A DNA stretch of 64,000 bases from Neptuniibacter halophilus (GTDB lineage Bacteria > Pseudomonadota > Gammaproteobacteria > Pseudomonadales > Balneatricaceae): NCBI RefSeq assembly GCF_030295765.1, contig NZ_AP027292.1, positions 1,922,001 through 1,986,000 on the forward strand, written 5' to 3'. Positions 1-10,054 of the stretch are shown piece after piece. The notes beneath the pieces are model-generated. The model worked only from the letters and a program-made list of their open reading frames with translations, made no database searches and was not told the DNA's origin. Position 1 is the first letter of the stretch, and each line of letters begins with the position of its first letter. Made by a program: the position numbers and the translations under genes.

Positions 1-144
1 TCAGTCTGACCCGTCCTGTTGGTACTGAACCTCTGCGGACAGTTTTAACTATCGTGAATTATGCGCCCTAGTATACCTAGAAATACCTGACTTGGTATAT
101 GGGCTTGCTTCACCCTGTGATCGCATTTTGCCCTGAAAACAAAG

Positions 145-166
145 AAAAAAGGGTGCCTGAGCACCC
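145..166 (-). terminator. Rho-independent terminator of glnK-amtB
   Basis: On the minus strand a perfect GGGTGC/GCACCC hairpin with a 4-base loop is followed directly by a run of six T. It lies about 20 bases past the amtB stop codon, where the glnK-amtB transcript should end. No gene is visible between it and position 1. Confidence 0.8.
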
Positions 167-187
167 TTTTTCATCGCTTTTTTATTT

Positions 188-1444
188 TTATTTAGCGGAT
201 GTGAACTCTGGGTATGCTTCCATACCGCATTCAGAGATATCCACACCTTCGTACTCTTCTTCTTCAGTAACCCGGATACCCATGATCGCTTTCAGCGCCA
301 GCCAAACGATCAGGCTGGTTACGAATACCCATACGAAGATGGTCAGAGCGCCGATGATCTGGCCAGCGAAGCTGGAGTCACCGTTAGTTACCGGTACCAG
401 CAGCAGACCCAGCAGACCTACAACACCGTGTACAGAGATCGCACCGACCGGATCATCAATTTTCAGCTTATCCAGTGTCAGGATGCTGAAGACAACCAGA
501 GCACCACCGATCGCACCGAACAGGGTAGCCTGCAGGGCAGATGGGGTAGACGGTTCAGCAGTGATCGCTACCAGACCTGCCAGCGCACCGTTCAGAGCCA
601 TGGTCAGATCCGCTTTGCCGAACAGCAGGCGAGCTACGATCAGGGCCGCAACTACCCCACCTGCGGCTGCAGCGTTGGTGTTCATGAATACCACGGCTAC
701 TGCGTTGGAGTTTTCAACATCGGAAGTTGCCAGTACGGAACCACCGTTGAAGCCGAACCAGCCCAGCCACAGTACGAAAGTACCCAGAGTTGCCAGCGGC
801 AGGTTAGCACCCGGAATCGCGTTAACCGCACCGTCTTTGCTGTATTTGCCTTTACGGGCACCCAGTACCAGAACACCCGCCAGTGCTGCAGCAGCACCTG
901 CCATGTGTACGATGCCGGAACCTGCGAAGTCAGAGAAGCCCAGATCGCCCAGAGTGTACATGCCAAATACCGCGTTGCCGCCCCAGGTCCAGGAACCTTC
1001 CATTGGGTAGATAACACCGGTCATCACGACTGCGAATGCCAGGAACGCCCACAGTTTCATGCGCTCAGCAACGGCACCGGAAACGATGGACATTGCGGTT
1101 GCAACGAATACCACCTGGAAGAAGAAGTCAGCAGATGGAGCATAGGTCGCAGGCTCTTCAGCACCGGTGAAACCGTCGCCGGTGATGCCGGACAGCAGGT
1201 AGTCACCGCCGTACATGATGGCGTAACCGCACACCAGATACATGATGCAGGAGATCGCGTACAGGGCGATGTTTTTAGTCAGGATTTCAGTGGTGTTTTT
1301 GGCCCGTACCAGACCCGCTTCGAGCATGGCAAAACCTGCTGCCATCCACATTACCAGCGCACCGCACACCAGGAAGTAGAAAGTATCCAGTGCGTACTTC
1401 AGCTGAGTTACATCAGCCGCTGTTGAGTTCAGAAGTTCTTCCAT
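188..1444 (-). CDS. amtB: Ammonium transporter AmtB
   Basis: Inner-membrane ammonium/ammonia channel of the Amt/Mep/Rh family. The 418-residue protein is almost entirely hydrophobic, with about eleven predicted membrane segments. It has the family signatures AMLEAGLVRAKNT near residue 40 and a Gly-rich GWFGFNGGS stretch mid-protein. The start is an ATG preceded by GGAGG at 9 bases. It is the distal gene of a glnK-amtB pair, with 38 bases between the two. In this arrangement GlnK normally docks on AmtB and blocks transport when nitrogen is plentiful. The acidic C-terminal tail (TEEEEYEG) is the cytoplasmic region expected to meet GlnK. Expression is probably nitrogen-controlled through the promoter upstream of glnK. 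Nothing is unusual about the gene. Confidence 0.96.
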   Translation of the reverse strand: MEELLNSTAADVTQLKYALDTFYFLVCGALVMWMAAGFAMLEAGLVRAKNTTEILTKNIALYAISCIMYLVCGYAIMYGGDYLLSGITGDGFTGAEEPATYAPSADFFFQVVFVATAMSIVSGAVAERMKLWAFLAFAVVMTGVIYPMEGSWTWGGNAVFGMYTLGDLGFSDFAGSGIVHMAGAAAALAGVLVLGARKGKYSKDGAVNAIPGANLPLATLGTFVLWLGWFGFNGGSVLATSDVENSNAVAVVFMNTNAAAAGGVVAALIVARLLFGKADLTMALNGALAGLVAITAEPSTPSALQATLFGAIGGALVVFSILTLDKLKIDDPVGAISVHGVVGLLGLLLVPVTNGDSSFAGQIIGALTIFVWVFVTSLIVWLALKAIMGIRVTEEEEYEGVDISECGMEAYPEFTSAK

Positions 1445-1482
1445 TGGGTAGTTCCTCCAGAAGCTATCAGTAAGTCAGTTAG

Positions 1483-1950
<468 letters not shown>

Positions 1951-2111
1951 TTACGATATCTTGCATGGAGCTGGTTAAAAATTGTGCTACAAATTAGGGC
2001 GCCGTGCGCTGCGCTGTTTTGATGCATGCACTGTTTTGGTGCCAGGTTGATCCGGTGGTGATTGTTGATATAGTGAACGTCTATTATCAGGTACATAAAA
2101 AGAGGCATAAA

Positions 2112-2366
2112 ATGATCAATCCACAATTGATTGATGGCTTGACCGAGCAGTTCAATCAGTTACTTTCCGGCAGCCAGAAATTGCCCGGGCAGGATCAGAT
2201 GAAAGAACAGATCAGAGCCATGTTACAGGGCACTTTTGACCGCCTCGATCTGGTCAGCCGCGAAGAATTTGATGCTCAGAAAGCCGTGCTGATGCGGACC
2301 CGGGAAAAGGTCGAAGCACTGGAAAAATTATTGCAGGAGCTGGAGAACAACTCCCCGGCATCATAA
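2112..2366 (+). CDS. ubiK: Ubiquinone biosynthesis accessory factor UbiK (BMFP family)
   Basis: Small cytoplasmic accessory factor needed for efficient aerobic ubiquinone synthesis; family members form coiled-coil trimers and bind UbiJ. The 84-residue product begins MINPQLIDGLTEQF. It has the BMFP-family features: an amphipathic N-terminal helix, the segment LVSREEFDAQKAVLMRTREK, and a C-terminal heptad-like helix (VEALEKLLQELE). The ATG at 2112 is chosen because AGAGG lies 6 bases upstream and homologues start here. A longer in-frame extension back to 2004 has no support. The gene is divergent from glnK. Older names are YqiC and 'membrane fusogenic protein'. Confidence 0.88.
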   Translation: MINPQLIDGLTEQFNQLLSGSQKLPGQDQMKEQIRAMLQGTFDRLDLVSREEFDAQKAVLMRTREKVEALEKLLQELENNSPAS

Positions 2367-2402
2367 ACCCCACCCAGTCCGTCGCTACGCGCAGGGGGCT
2401 CC

Positions 2403-4049
2403 ATGGAAGATTTTGAACAGATTCTGTTTCAGCGATCGCCGCAGGCGGTATTTGTGACAGACCAGAATAACCGGATTATCAGCGCCAATGCGGCGTTTGA
2501 AGCGTTAACCGGCTATGGTTTTGCGGAGGTGGCGGGGGAAGAGCCCGGTATTCTCTCTGCGGACCGGAGTAACGACCGGTTTAACTCGGAGATCTGGCTG
2601 AACCTGAGTAATGAAGGTGTCTGGCAGGGCCAGATCTGGTGTAAACGCAAAGATGGCACCGTCTTTCCGGGCTGGTTCAACATTATCCGCGAGGAAAATA
2701 CGCTCGGCCTGCTGAAAGGTTACCTGGTACAGTTTTTCGACCTCAGTATGATCCAGTCGGAGCTCAAACCCCTGACCCATCAGGCCCGCTACGATGAGCT
2801 GACTCAGTTACCCAACTGGGAGATGTTTCAGGATATTCTGGATAAGCAGATCGACCGTTGCCGGGAAGCTAAAGAGCAACTGGCGGTGATGCTGGTCGAT
2901 CTCGACCGTTTCAAATGGATCAATGACAATCTGGGCCGCAGCGTCGGCGATAATCTGCTTAAAGAGGTCGCGCGTCGGCTTGGCTCTGTGGTGCGTGGCG
3001 AAGATGCTCTTGCTCGTCTGAGCAGTGATGAGTTTGTGATGGTCCTGCCGAGTAAGGATGGGGTGGAATCCGCGATTAAAGTGGCACAGCGGGTGGTTGA
3101 GCAGCTCTCTCACGGTATCTTTGTGGATCATCGGGAGATCTTTGTCAGTGGCAGTGTTGGTATTGCGCTGTATCCGGAACATGGTGAGCAGTCCAAGCAA
3201 CTGGTGAAAAAAGCCGATGTGGCGATGTATGCGGCGAAGCAGGGAGGGCGGAACACCTTCCGTGTATACAGTGAGCTGATGGAACGCAGCAAAGGCCCGC
3301 AGATTCTGCGTGAAGAGGATCTGTGCAAAGCGCTGGTCAGCAGCGAAGTCGGTATGACCTTTCTGCCGGTGTACAGTATCTACAGCCATCGGGTGGTGGC
3401 GGTGCATGCACGGCCGAGCTGGGCACATCAGGAACTGGGCCAGATTCCGCTGGCGGATTTCGCGGCATTGTTACAGAGTTCGGAATCACTGAAGCTGTAT
3501 GAAGACTGGCTGGATCAGGAGTTGCTCTCCCTGAGTGTAATCTGGGAGCGCTTCCCCGGCCTGCGCTTTATCTCTTTCCGTCTGGAAAATCAGCAACTGC
3601 AAAGTAAAGAAAGTGTGCAGCGCTGGGTGGCACAGTTAACCCAGTATCAGATGGCAGGACAGATGATGGTCGATGTGGACCTGCAGACAGCGCTCGAACG
3701 TGAAGGGGCGCTGTTTGACCTGCTGAGCAGTGATGCACTGCTTTCGGTCAGCGGTTTTGCCTGCGAAAGCCCGCTGATGGAACAGCTAAAAGAAGTTCAG
3801 CCTGATCTGATCAAGCTGGATGCGGATCTGGTCACCACCATGAGTAGTGATGAGAACCGGCAAAAGATTATCGACAGCGTTCTGGATATGGCAGAACGAC
3901 TGGAGATTGAGGTGCTGGCTGACGGCGTGGCCAGTGCCGGTGCCCGGGGCCAGTTAATGGGGCAGGGCTGTATGCTGATGCAGGGACGTTATTTCGGTAT
4001 GCCGCTGTCGCTGGAGCAACTGCTGCAGCATCTGGCCGTAGAACACTAA
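2403..4049 (+). CDS. PAS-GGDEF-EAL protein with both catalytic motifs degenerate
   Basis: A 548-residue cytoplasmic protein: PAS domain (about 5-120), GGDEF domain (about 125-285) and EAL domain (about 300-545). The GGDEF signature reads SSDEF, so cyclase activity is unlikely. The inhibitory I-site RxxD is intact (RGED, five residues before the motif). In the EAL domain the signature is replaced by VHA, the DDFGTGYSS block is missing, and the late AEGVE motif reads ADGVA, so phosphodiesterase activity is also unlikely. The best inference is a c-di-GMP sensor or scaffold that binds through the I-site, with a PAS input. It starts 36 bases after ubiK on the same strand, preceded by AGGGGG. No membrane segments are visible. 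Confidence 0.9.
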   Translation: MEDFEQILFQRSPQAVFVTDQNNRIISANAAFEALTGYGFAEVAGEEPGILSADRSNDRFNSEIWLNLSNEGVWQGQIWCKRKDGTVFPGWFNIIREENTLGLLKGYLVQFFDLSMIQSELKPLTHQARYDELTQLPNWEMFQDILDKQIDRCREAKEQLAVMLVDLDRFKWINDNLGRSVGDNLLKEVARRLGSVVRGEDALARLSSDEFVMVLPSKDGVESAIKVAQRVVEQLSHGIFVDHREIFVSGSVGIALYPEHGEQSKQLVKKADVAMYAAKQGGRNTFRVYSELMERSKGPQILREEDLCKALVSSEVGMTFLPVYSIYSHRVVAVHARPSWAHQELGQIPLADFAALLQSSESLKLYEDWLDQELLSLSVIWERFPGLRFISFRLENQQLQSKESVQRWVAQLTQYQMAGQMMVDVDLQTALEREGALFDLLSSDALLSVSGFACESPLMEQLKEVQPDLIKLDADLVTTMSSDENRQKIIDSVLDMAERLEIEVLADGVASAGARGQLMGQGCMLMQGRYFGMPLSLEQLLQHLAVEH

Positions 4050-4102
4050 CACTCAGCCCGTCCCGACGGGGCGAAGGCTGACACTTCCAAGGATGGAAGG
4101 TT

Positions 4103-5605
4103 ATGTCACTTGCAATTGCACTGACCCGGGCTCAGGTCGGGATCAGTGCTCCACCGGTTTCGGTGGAGGTTCATCTCTCACCGGGCCTGCCCTGTTTTTC
4201 TATTGTCGGATTGCCTGAAGCGGCGGTGCGCGAAAGTCGGGAGCGGGTGCGCAGTGCCCTGATCAACTCCGGCTTTGAGTTTCCGCAACGTCGTATCACG
4301 GTTAATCTGGCCCCGGCAGACCTGCCGAAAGAGGGAGGGCGCTATGATCTGGCGATTGCCCTTGGCATCCTCTGTGCCAGTGCTCAGGTGCCTGAGCAGG
4401 CTTTATCCCACTATGAGCTGATCGGTGAACTGGCCTTATCCGGTAGTTTGCGACCTGTGAATGCTCTGCTGCCGGCGGCGCTGGCCTGCCGGGATGCTCA
4501 GCGTCAGTTGATTCTGCCTGTGGATAACGGTCAGGACGCACTGATCGCCTCCGGTTTAACGGTATTGCCAGCCGCGCACCTGTTAGCGGTTTGTGCACAC
4601 CTCAGGGGGGAGTGTCTCCTGCAGCCCGCAGAACCACAATCGGGAGCGAATCAACCCGTTGTCGCAGGCCCTGACCTGTGTGAGGTGAAAGGCCAGCTTC
4701 AGGCGAAACGGGCCTTAGAGATTGCGGCTGCCGGGGGGCATAATCTGTTAATGGTCGGGCCTCCGGGCAGTGGTAAAAGTATGCTGGCGCATCGTTTACC
4801 CGGCCTGTTGCCTTCAATGACTGAGGCTGAACAACTGGAGGTGGCGGCTATTCACTCGCTAACGCAGAGTGCTGTTACGGGGCTGCCTCAGCAACGCCCT
4901 TTCAGGGCGCCACATCATACGGCCTCTTCTGTCGCACTGGTGGGCGGTGGCAGTCATCCGCGTCCGGGTGAGATCTCGCTGGCGCATCAGGGGGTAATAT
5001 TCCTTGATGAGTTGCCGGAGTTCAGTCGTCAGGTGCTGGAGGTGTTGCGTGAACCTATGGAATCCGGCCAGATTCTGATTTCCCGGGCGGTGCGGCAGGC
5101 GGTTTTTCCTGCCGGATTTCAGTTGATTGCGGCGATGAACCCCTGCCCCTGTGGATATTTCTCGGATCCCTCCGGGCGCTGCCGCTGCAGCCCTGATCAG
5201 GTGCGTCGTTACCAGTCGAAAATTTCCGGGCCGCTGCTGGACAGGATCGATCTCCAGTTGAGTGTGCAGGCGTTGAAACGGGATGAGTTGCTGGCAGAAT
5301 CAGAACAGAGCGAAACCAGTGAACAGGTGCGTCTCAGAGTTGAGCAGAGCCGGTTGCGTCAGTTGGCGCGTCAGGGGTGTCCGAATCAGGCGTTACAGGG
5401 GAAATTGCTGGAACAGTCATGTGCTTTGCAGGAGGAGGACCGGCAACTGCTGGCTTCGGCACTGGAACGATTGAATCTGTCTGCACGGGCTTACCATCGG
5501 GTGTTACGGGTGGCACGGACGGTGGCAGATCTGGCAGGAGAGGAAACACTGCAGCGGCGGCATTTGCTGGAGGCGCTCAGTTATCGTCTGACTGAGCTGA
5601 GCTGA
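4103..5605 (+). CDS. comM: YifB/ComM family Mg-chelatase-like AAA+ ATPase
   Basis: A 500-residue protein with an N-terminal Lon-protease-like/S5-fold domain (about 20-140) and an AAA+ Mg-chelatase core. Visible motifs are Walker A GPPGSGKS, Walker B VIFLDELPEF, and the family-specific Cys cluster CPCGYFSDPSGRCRC. A C-terminal Mg_chelatase_C helical domain follows. ComM is a hexameric branch-migration helicase that promotes integration of DNA during natural transformation in Vibrio and related bacteria; the same role is inferred here. The start ATG follows GGAAGG closely. The 3' end runs into five tandem CTGAG units that include the stop codon. Confidence 0.93.
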   Translation: MSLAIALTRAQVGISAPPVSVEVHLSPGLPCFSIVGLPEAAVRESRERVRSALINSGFEFPQRRITVNLAPADLPKEGGRYDLAIALGILCASAQVPEQALSHYELIGELALSGSLRPVNALLPAALACRDAQRQLILPVDNGQDALIASGLTVLPAAHLLAVCAHLRGECLLQPAEPQSGANQPVVAGPDLCEVKGQLQAKRALEIAAAGGHNLLMVGPPGSGKSMLAHRLPGLLPSMTEAEQLEVAAIHSLTQSAVTGLPQQRPFRAPHHTASSVALVGGGSHPRPGEISLAHQGVIFLDELPEFSRQVLEVLREPMESGQILISRAVRQAVFPAGFQLIAAMNPCPCGYFSDPSGRCRCSPDQVRRYQSKISGPLLDRIDLQLSVQALKRDELLAESEQSETSEQVRLRVEQSRLRQLARQGCPNQALQGKLLEQSCALQEEDRQLLASALERLNLSARAYHRVLRVARTVADLAGEETLQRRHLLEALSYRLTELS

Positions 5606-5623
5606 GCTGAGCTGAGTGAAGGG

Positions 5624-7351
5624 TCAGACCGCTGCGGCACACTTCAGCAGGGTGTGCTGGAACAGATCAAAACTGACGGGCTTACTGAAGAAATAGCCCT
5701 GCACAAAATCGCACTCCTGCTCTACCAGAAAATCGAGCTGATGCTGCTCTTCGACCCCTTCGGCGATAACGGATTTACCCATGTTATGAGCCAGGTTGAT
5801 GATCGCCCGGACAATCTCCGCATCATCGGCGCAGGTGGTGACATTGGTGATAAAGGAACGGTCGATCTTAATGGTGTCGATCGGCAGTTTCTGCAGGAGA
5901 GAGAAGGAGGAGTAGCCGGTACCAAAATCATCGAGCGAGAACGACAGGCCGGTCTCCGAGAGGCTTTGCAGACAGGAGATGACATGGTTCTGGTCATCGT
6001 GAAGGGCCGATTCGGTCAGTTCCAGCTCGAGAACACTGGTGTCTGCTTTGGTCTTTTCAAGTATCCGTTTAATGGTCGGAACCAGATTATCATCGCCAAA
6101 CTGACGGAACGATAAATTAACCCCGATATGCTTCAGATCGATGCCGGAACTCTTCAGGCGGTTGATATCCATACAGGCCTGATGAATGATCCAGTAGCCT
6201 ATCGGTACGATCAGGCCCATCTGTTCGCAGATCGGGATAAAGGAATCCGGGTAGAGCAGCCCCTTCTCCGGGTGCTGCCAGCGAATCAGCGCTTCGGCAC
6301 CCTCAATCTGGCCATTACGCAGGTTGATCTGGGGCTGATAGTGCAGCACAAACTGATTACTGCGCAAGGCAAAGGCGATTTGCGGAGCCAGCTCTGAATA
6401 GAGATTGTCGCGGCTCTCCAGCTCGTTGCTGAAGAAGGTATAGCGGGTTTCGAACGCCTTTTTCGATTCCTGCCGGGCGACCACGGCACGGTGAACCAGT
6501 TGTTCTGCATCATCACCATGTTCAGGATAGAACGAGGCCCCGATGCTGCATTTGATCTGCACTTCACTGCGGCCGTAAACCACCGGCTGCATAATGCTGT
6601 TCATGATCTTCTGGATAATCTCTTTGGTAACGACGCCCGTGTCTTCATAGGCGGAGATATCCACAATAATCGAAAACTCATCGTTGCCCAGGCGCGCCGT
6701 GGAGGTCTTCTCCGATTCGATCAGAGAGAGCCGGCGCGCTAACTCCTCAACCACAATATCGCCATGGTGCTGACCGTATCGGCTGTTCATCGCCCGGAAA
6801 TTATTGATATCCATGGAGATGACCGCCAGTTTGGTGCCCATTTTCTTGTTTTGTTCGAGCTTGGTTTCGAGCTCCCGATAGAAGAACTGACGGTTACCCA
6901 GCCCGGTCAGGCTGTCTGTGTCGCGCAGCTCCTGAATCAACTTCCGCTGTTCCGCGTTTTGCAGGGCATAACGGATAGAGCGGTTGAGGGTATCCTCAGA
7001 AAAGTTGCTCAGGGAGATATAATCAGTCGCCTTGGCCCGGAGCAGTCGCTCCCGTTCTACCGGGCTGTCCTTATCGATAATGCTGATGATGGGGACTTCG
7101 GGCTGGAAACTGTGGAATTTTTCGATGATGCCGGGGAGGGATTTTTTCAGTTGATTACAGGCGAGCAGGATCACATCACACTTATTTTGTTTCTGACTCA
7201 GTAGTCCGTCAGAAAACGAATGCGTGATGATCAGCCTGTACTTGCGTGTCGATTCAACCAGGGCTTGGGAAATACATCTGCTAATGCCGTCCACGTCAAT
7301 AAGCAGAATGCTCTTCGGGCGATCAGACTGCTGCCTGAGGGCCTTTCGCAT
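5624..7351 (-). CDS. Receiver-like-GGDEF-EAL protein, probable c-di-GMP phosphodiesterase
   Basis: A 575-residue cytoplasmic protein. Residues about 10-130 resemble a response-regulator receiver, but the phospho-acceptor aspartate position reads LLAC and the switch lysine region reads TDYISL, so phosphorylation is doubtful. The GGDEF domain (about 145-305) has GNDEF and no I-site, so cyclase activity is doubtful. The EAL domain (about 320-570) looks complete: EALIR, the ELTES motif, DDFGTGYSS, KIDRSF and AEGVE are all present. The predicted activity is therefore hydrolysis of c-di-GMP. It is convergent with comM (18 bases apart) and divergent from rep, with a 222-base promoter region between. 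Confidence 0.92.
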   Translation of the reverse strand: MRKALRQQSDRPKSILLIDVDGISRCISQALVESTRKYRLIITHSFSDGLLSQKQNKCDVILLACNQLKKSLPGIIEKFHSFQPEVPIISIIDKDSPVERERLLRAKATDYISLSNFSEDTLNRSIRYALQNAEQRKLIQELRDTDSLTGLGNRQFFYRELETKLEQNKKMGTKLAVISMDINNFRAMNSRYGQHHGDIVVEELARRLSLIESEKTSTARLGNDEFSIIVDISAYEDTGVVTKEIIQKIMNSIMQPVVYGRSEVQIKCSIGASFYPEHGDDAEQLVHRAVVARQESKKAFETRYTFFSNELESRDNLYSELAPQIAFALRSNQFVLHYQPQINLRNGQIEGAEALIRWQHPEKGLLYPDSFIPICEQMGLIVPIGYWIIHQACMDINRLKSSGIDLKHIGVNLSFRQFGDDNLVPTIKRILEKTKADTSVLELELTESALHDDQNHVISCLQSLSETGLSFSLDDFGTGYSSFSLLQKLPIDTIKIDRSFITNVTTCADDAEIVRAIINLAHNMGKSVIAEGVEEQHQLDFLVEQECDFVQGYFFSKPVSFDLFQHTLLKCAAAV

Positions 7352-7573
7352 TGTTATTATTCCTTATCACCTAATCCGGGCATTTCTCGGCTTCCTTAAG
7401 CAGACATACATGCGATAATTAGCAGCGAGAGTGAATAAGCCTAACACTAAGCCATTACTGATTAAACGCTTATAAAACGCAGGGGCTCAGTTAACTCACT
7501 GTAAATGCTGTAAACAATTATTCGTTCAAGAACTTAATCGGCTTCAAATTTACATACTTTAGTAGTCTTTTAT

Positions 7574-9583
7574 ATGTCTCAGTTAAATGCACGGCAAAAA
7601 GAAGCTGTGGAATACATCAGTGGCCCCTTGTTGGTACTGGCAGGCGCGGGATCGGGTAAAACCAGCGTAATTACCCGCAAAATTGCTTACCTTGTTAACA
7701 ACTGTGGTATCGCAGCCCGGAATATCGCCGCGGTGACTTTTACCAATAAAGCCTCCCGTGAGATGAAAGAGCGTGTTACCGCCCTGCTCGAAGGTGGCGA
7801 CAGTAAAGGGCTGACCGTAGCCACTTTCCATAACCTGGGGCTGACCATAATCAAACGGGAGTATAAAACACTGGGGTTTAAGCCCGGTTTCTCCATTTTT
7901 GATGATCAGGATACCAAGGCGCTGCTGAAAGACCTGATGCTGCAACACAACGAAGAGACCGATCAGGTTGATTCCGTGCAGCACCAGATCTCTAACTGGA
8001 AGAATGAGATGCTGACCCCGCAGCAGGCGCTGACGCAGGCGCAACTGCCAGAAGAGATTCTCGCTGCCCGGGCTTATGAAGTCTATGAACAACACCTGCG
8101 TGCTTATAACGCGGTTGATTTTGATGATCTGATTCTGGTGCCGGTGCGTCTGTTTGCGGAACACCCGCAGGTACTTGAGCGCTGGCAAAACCGTTTGCGC
8201 TACCTGCTGGTGGATGAATATCAGGATACCAACCTCTCTCAGTACCGCCTGGTGCGACAACTGGTAGGCCATCGCGGTGCCCTCACCGTGGTGGGGGACG
8301 ATGATCAGTCGATCTACGCCTGGCGTGGAGCCCGGCCGGAAAACCTGCATCAGCTGGAAAAAGATTACCCCAGCCTGAAAGTGGTCAAGCTGGAACAGAA
8401 CTACCGCTCCACCAGCCGGATACTGCGTGCGGCCAACACCCTGATCGCTAACAACCCCCACATATACGAGAAAACCCTGTGGAGTGAGATGGGGCTGGGT
8501 GATCCGATCCGGGTGCTGCATACCCGCAATGAAGACGCCGAGTGTGAGCGGATCGCCATGGAAATTACCGATCTGCATCTGCGAAATGGTATCCAGTTCC
8601 GGGATATGGCGATCCTCTATCGCGGCAACTTTCAGGCGCGCTTGCTGGAGATGAAACTGCAGAACTATCAGGTGCCCTACAAACTGAATGGCGGCACCTC
8701 ATTCTTCGCCCGCGCAGAGATCAAGGATCTGATGAGCTACCTCAAAGTGCTGGTCAATCCCGATGACGACAACGCCTTCCTGCGAATTATCAACCTGCCG
8801 CGCCGTGAAATCGGGCCGAGTACCTTGCAAAAGCTGGGGCAGTACTCCGTAGAGCGCCAGATCAGCATGTTCAGCGCCTGTGATGAGATGGGCCTTGAGC
8901 AGGCGATGCCAGCCAACGCGGTTGAGCGTCTGCGTCGTTTCTGTAACTGGATGCAGCATATCTACAAACAGTGTCATGTGGGGGATCCGATCGCTGCGAT
9001 CCACGAGATGATCCGTGATATCGACTATGAAGGCTGGATCGCTCAGAACAGCTCCAGTGAAGCGATGGCTGAAAAACGGATGCAGAACGTCTGGTTTCTG
9101 CTGGATTCCCTCAAATCCACGCTGGAACGGCTGCAGGAAGATGACCCCGATGCCGGGATTCAGGAAGCGATCAACCGCCTGATGCTGATCGACATGCTCG
9201 ACCGGCAGGAGGAGGAAGATGACTCCAACCGGGTTCAGTTAATGACCCTGCATGCCTCAAAAGGTCTGGAGTTTCCCTATGTCTTTCTGATGGGCATGGA
9301 GGAAGAGCTGCTGCCCCACCGCAACAGCATCGAAACCGATAACATTGAAGAAGAGCGTCGTCTGGCTTACGTAGGTATCACCCGGGCCAAACGTTGTCTG
9401 ACCATCACACTGGCAAAACAGCGTAAACAGTATGGCGAAGTGCTGGACTGTATTCCCAGCCGCTTCCTCGATGAGTTACCCGCGGAAGATCTGGAGATAG
9501 AAGGCGCAGGTGAAAAGAACCCGATCCAGAATCAGAAGAAAGGGCAGGCCACCCTCAACAGTTTGAAAAACCTGTTCGACTGA
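7574..9583 (+). CDS. rep: ATP-dependent DNA helicase Rep
   Basis: SF1A 3'-5' helicase that clears proteins from DNA ahead of replication forks. The 669-residue protein is close to the length of E. coli Rep. The motifs are in order: Walker A GAGSGKTS, motif II VDEYQDTN, motif III VGDDDQSIYAWRGA, motif IV LEQNYRST, motif V TLHASKGLEF and motif VI AYVGITRAKR. Length and the compact C-terminus favour Rep over UvrD or PcrA. No Shine-Dalgarno sequence is obvious before the ATG, so translation may be weak. The gene ends at a bidirectional terminator shared with cytochrome c5. Confidence 0.95.
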   Translation: MSQLNARQKEAVEYISGPLLVLAGAGSGKTSVITRKIAYLVNNCGIAARNIAAVTFTNKASREMKERVTALLEGGDSKGLTVATFHNLGLTIIKREYKTLGFKPGFSIFDDQDTKALLKDLMLQHNEETDQVDSVQHQISNWKNEMLTPQQALTQAQLPEEILAARAYEVYEQHLRAYNAVDFDDLILVPVRLFAEHPQVLERWQNRLRYLLVDEYQDTNLSQYRLVRQLVGHRGALTVVGDDDQSIYAWRGARPENLHQLEKDYPSLKVVKLEQNYRSTSRILRAANTLIANNPHIYEKTLWSEMGLGDPIRVLHTRNEDAECERIAMEITDLHLRNGIQFRDMAILYRGNFQARLLEMKLQNYQVPYKLNGGTSFFARAEIKDLMSYLKVLVNPDDDNAFLRIINLPRREIGPSTLQKLGQYSVERQISMFSACDEMGLEQAMPANAVERLRRFCNWMQHIYKQCHVGDPIAAIHEMIRDIDYEGWIAQNSSSEAMAEKRMQNVWFLLDSLKSTLERLQEDDPDAGIQEAINRLMLIDMLDRQEEEDDSNRVQLMTLHASKGLEFPYVFLMGMEEELLPHRNSIETDNIEEERRLAYVGITRAKRCLTITLAKQRKQYGEVLDCIPSRFLDELPAEDLEIEGAGEKNPIQNQKKGQATLNSLKNLFD

Positions 9584-9594
9584 ATCGCAGGCAC

Positions 9595-9622
9595 AAAAAA
9601 GGCCGCAGAAGCGGCCTTTTTT
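9595..9622. terminator. Bidirectional terminator between rep and cytochrome c5
   Basis: A GGCCGC/GCGGCC hairpin with an AGAA loop is flanked by six A on the left and six T on the right. It can therefore stop transcription from both sides. It lies between the convergent rep and cytochrome genes. Confidence 0.88.
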
Positions 9623-9634
9623 ACTGCGTCTGAA

Positions 9635-10054
9635 TTACTGAACGCTATCGATCATGTGCTGGATTGCGCCCTGCAGTTCTTCGTCAGAACAGTCAGCACA
9701 CAGACCGCGAGGTGGCATTGCATTGATACCGTTGATCGCGTTTGCCAGCAGAGTCTCCATACCTTTGCTTCCACGATCAGCCCAGTCGGAGGTGCCGTAC
9801 TTAGGTGCACCGGCTGCGCCAGTAGCGTGACAGCCTGCACACTTAGCAGTGTAAACTTCTTCAGCGGAGCGAGTGCCGCCGGCTGCTACAGGAGCCGCCG
9901 CAGCGCCACCGCAGCTATCATCGCCTTCGATACAAACGGAACCTACCGCCTTAATACGCTCAATCACAGCCTCGTCATTAGATGTCGCCTGTACGGATGC
10001 ACTCAGTGCAACGCCCAGACCCAGAGCTACCAGTGCTGAAGTGATTTTTTTCAC
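9635..10054 (-). CDS. Cytochrome c5 family protein
   Basis: Small periplasmic monohaem class I cytochrome c, an electron carrier to terminal oxidases. The 139-residue precursor has a signal peptide (KKITSALVALGLGVALSASVQA). The haem-binding motif is CAGCH, and the distal methionine lies in the NAMPPRG segment. Two further cysteines (GLCADC) near the C-terminus are typical of the c5 group. The first possible GTG (10060) is too close to the AGAGG ribosome site; the GTG at 10054 has 8 bases of spacing and starts directly at the Lys-Lys of the signal peptide, so it is preferred. The gene is followed by the bidirectional terminator. Confidence 0.9.
   Translation of the reverse strand: MKKITSALVALGLGVALSASVQATSNDEAVIERIKAVGSVCIEGDDSCGGAAAAPVAAGGTRSAEEVYTAKCAGCHATGAAGAPKYGTSDWADRGSKGMETLLANAINGINAMPPRGLCADCSDEELQGAIQHMIDSVQ

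Noticed and set aside
428..1426. Long plus-strand frame opposite amtB
   Set aside because: It is the complement of a strongly recognised ammonium transporter gene, and its translation shows no domain or membrane pattern.
5592..5616. Five CTGAG units at the comM stop codon, as a possible phase-variable repeat
   Set aside because: The stop codon falls within the third unit, so gain or loss of one unit leaves the protein end unchanged unless fewer than three units remain.
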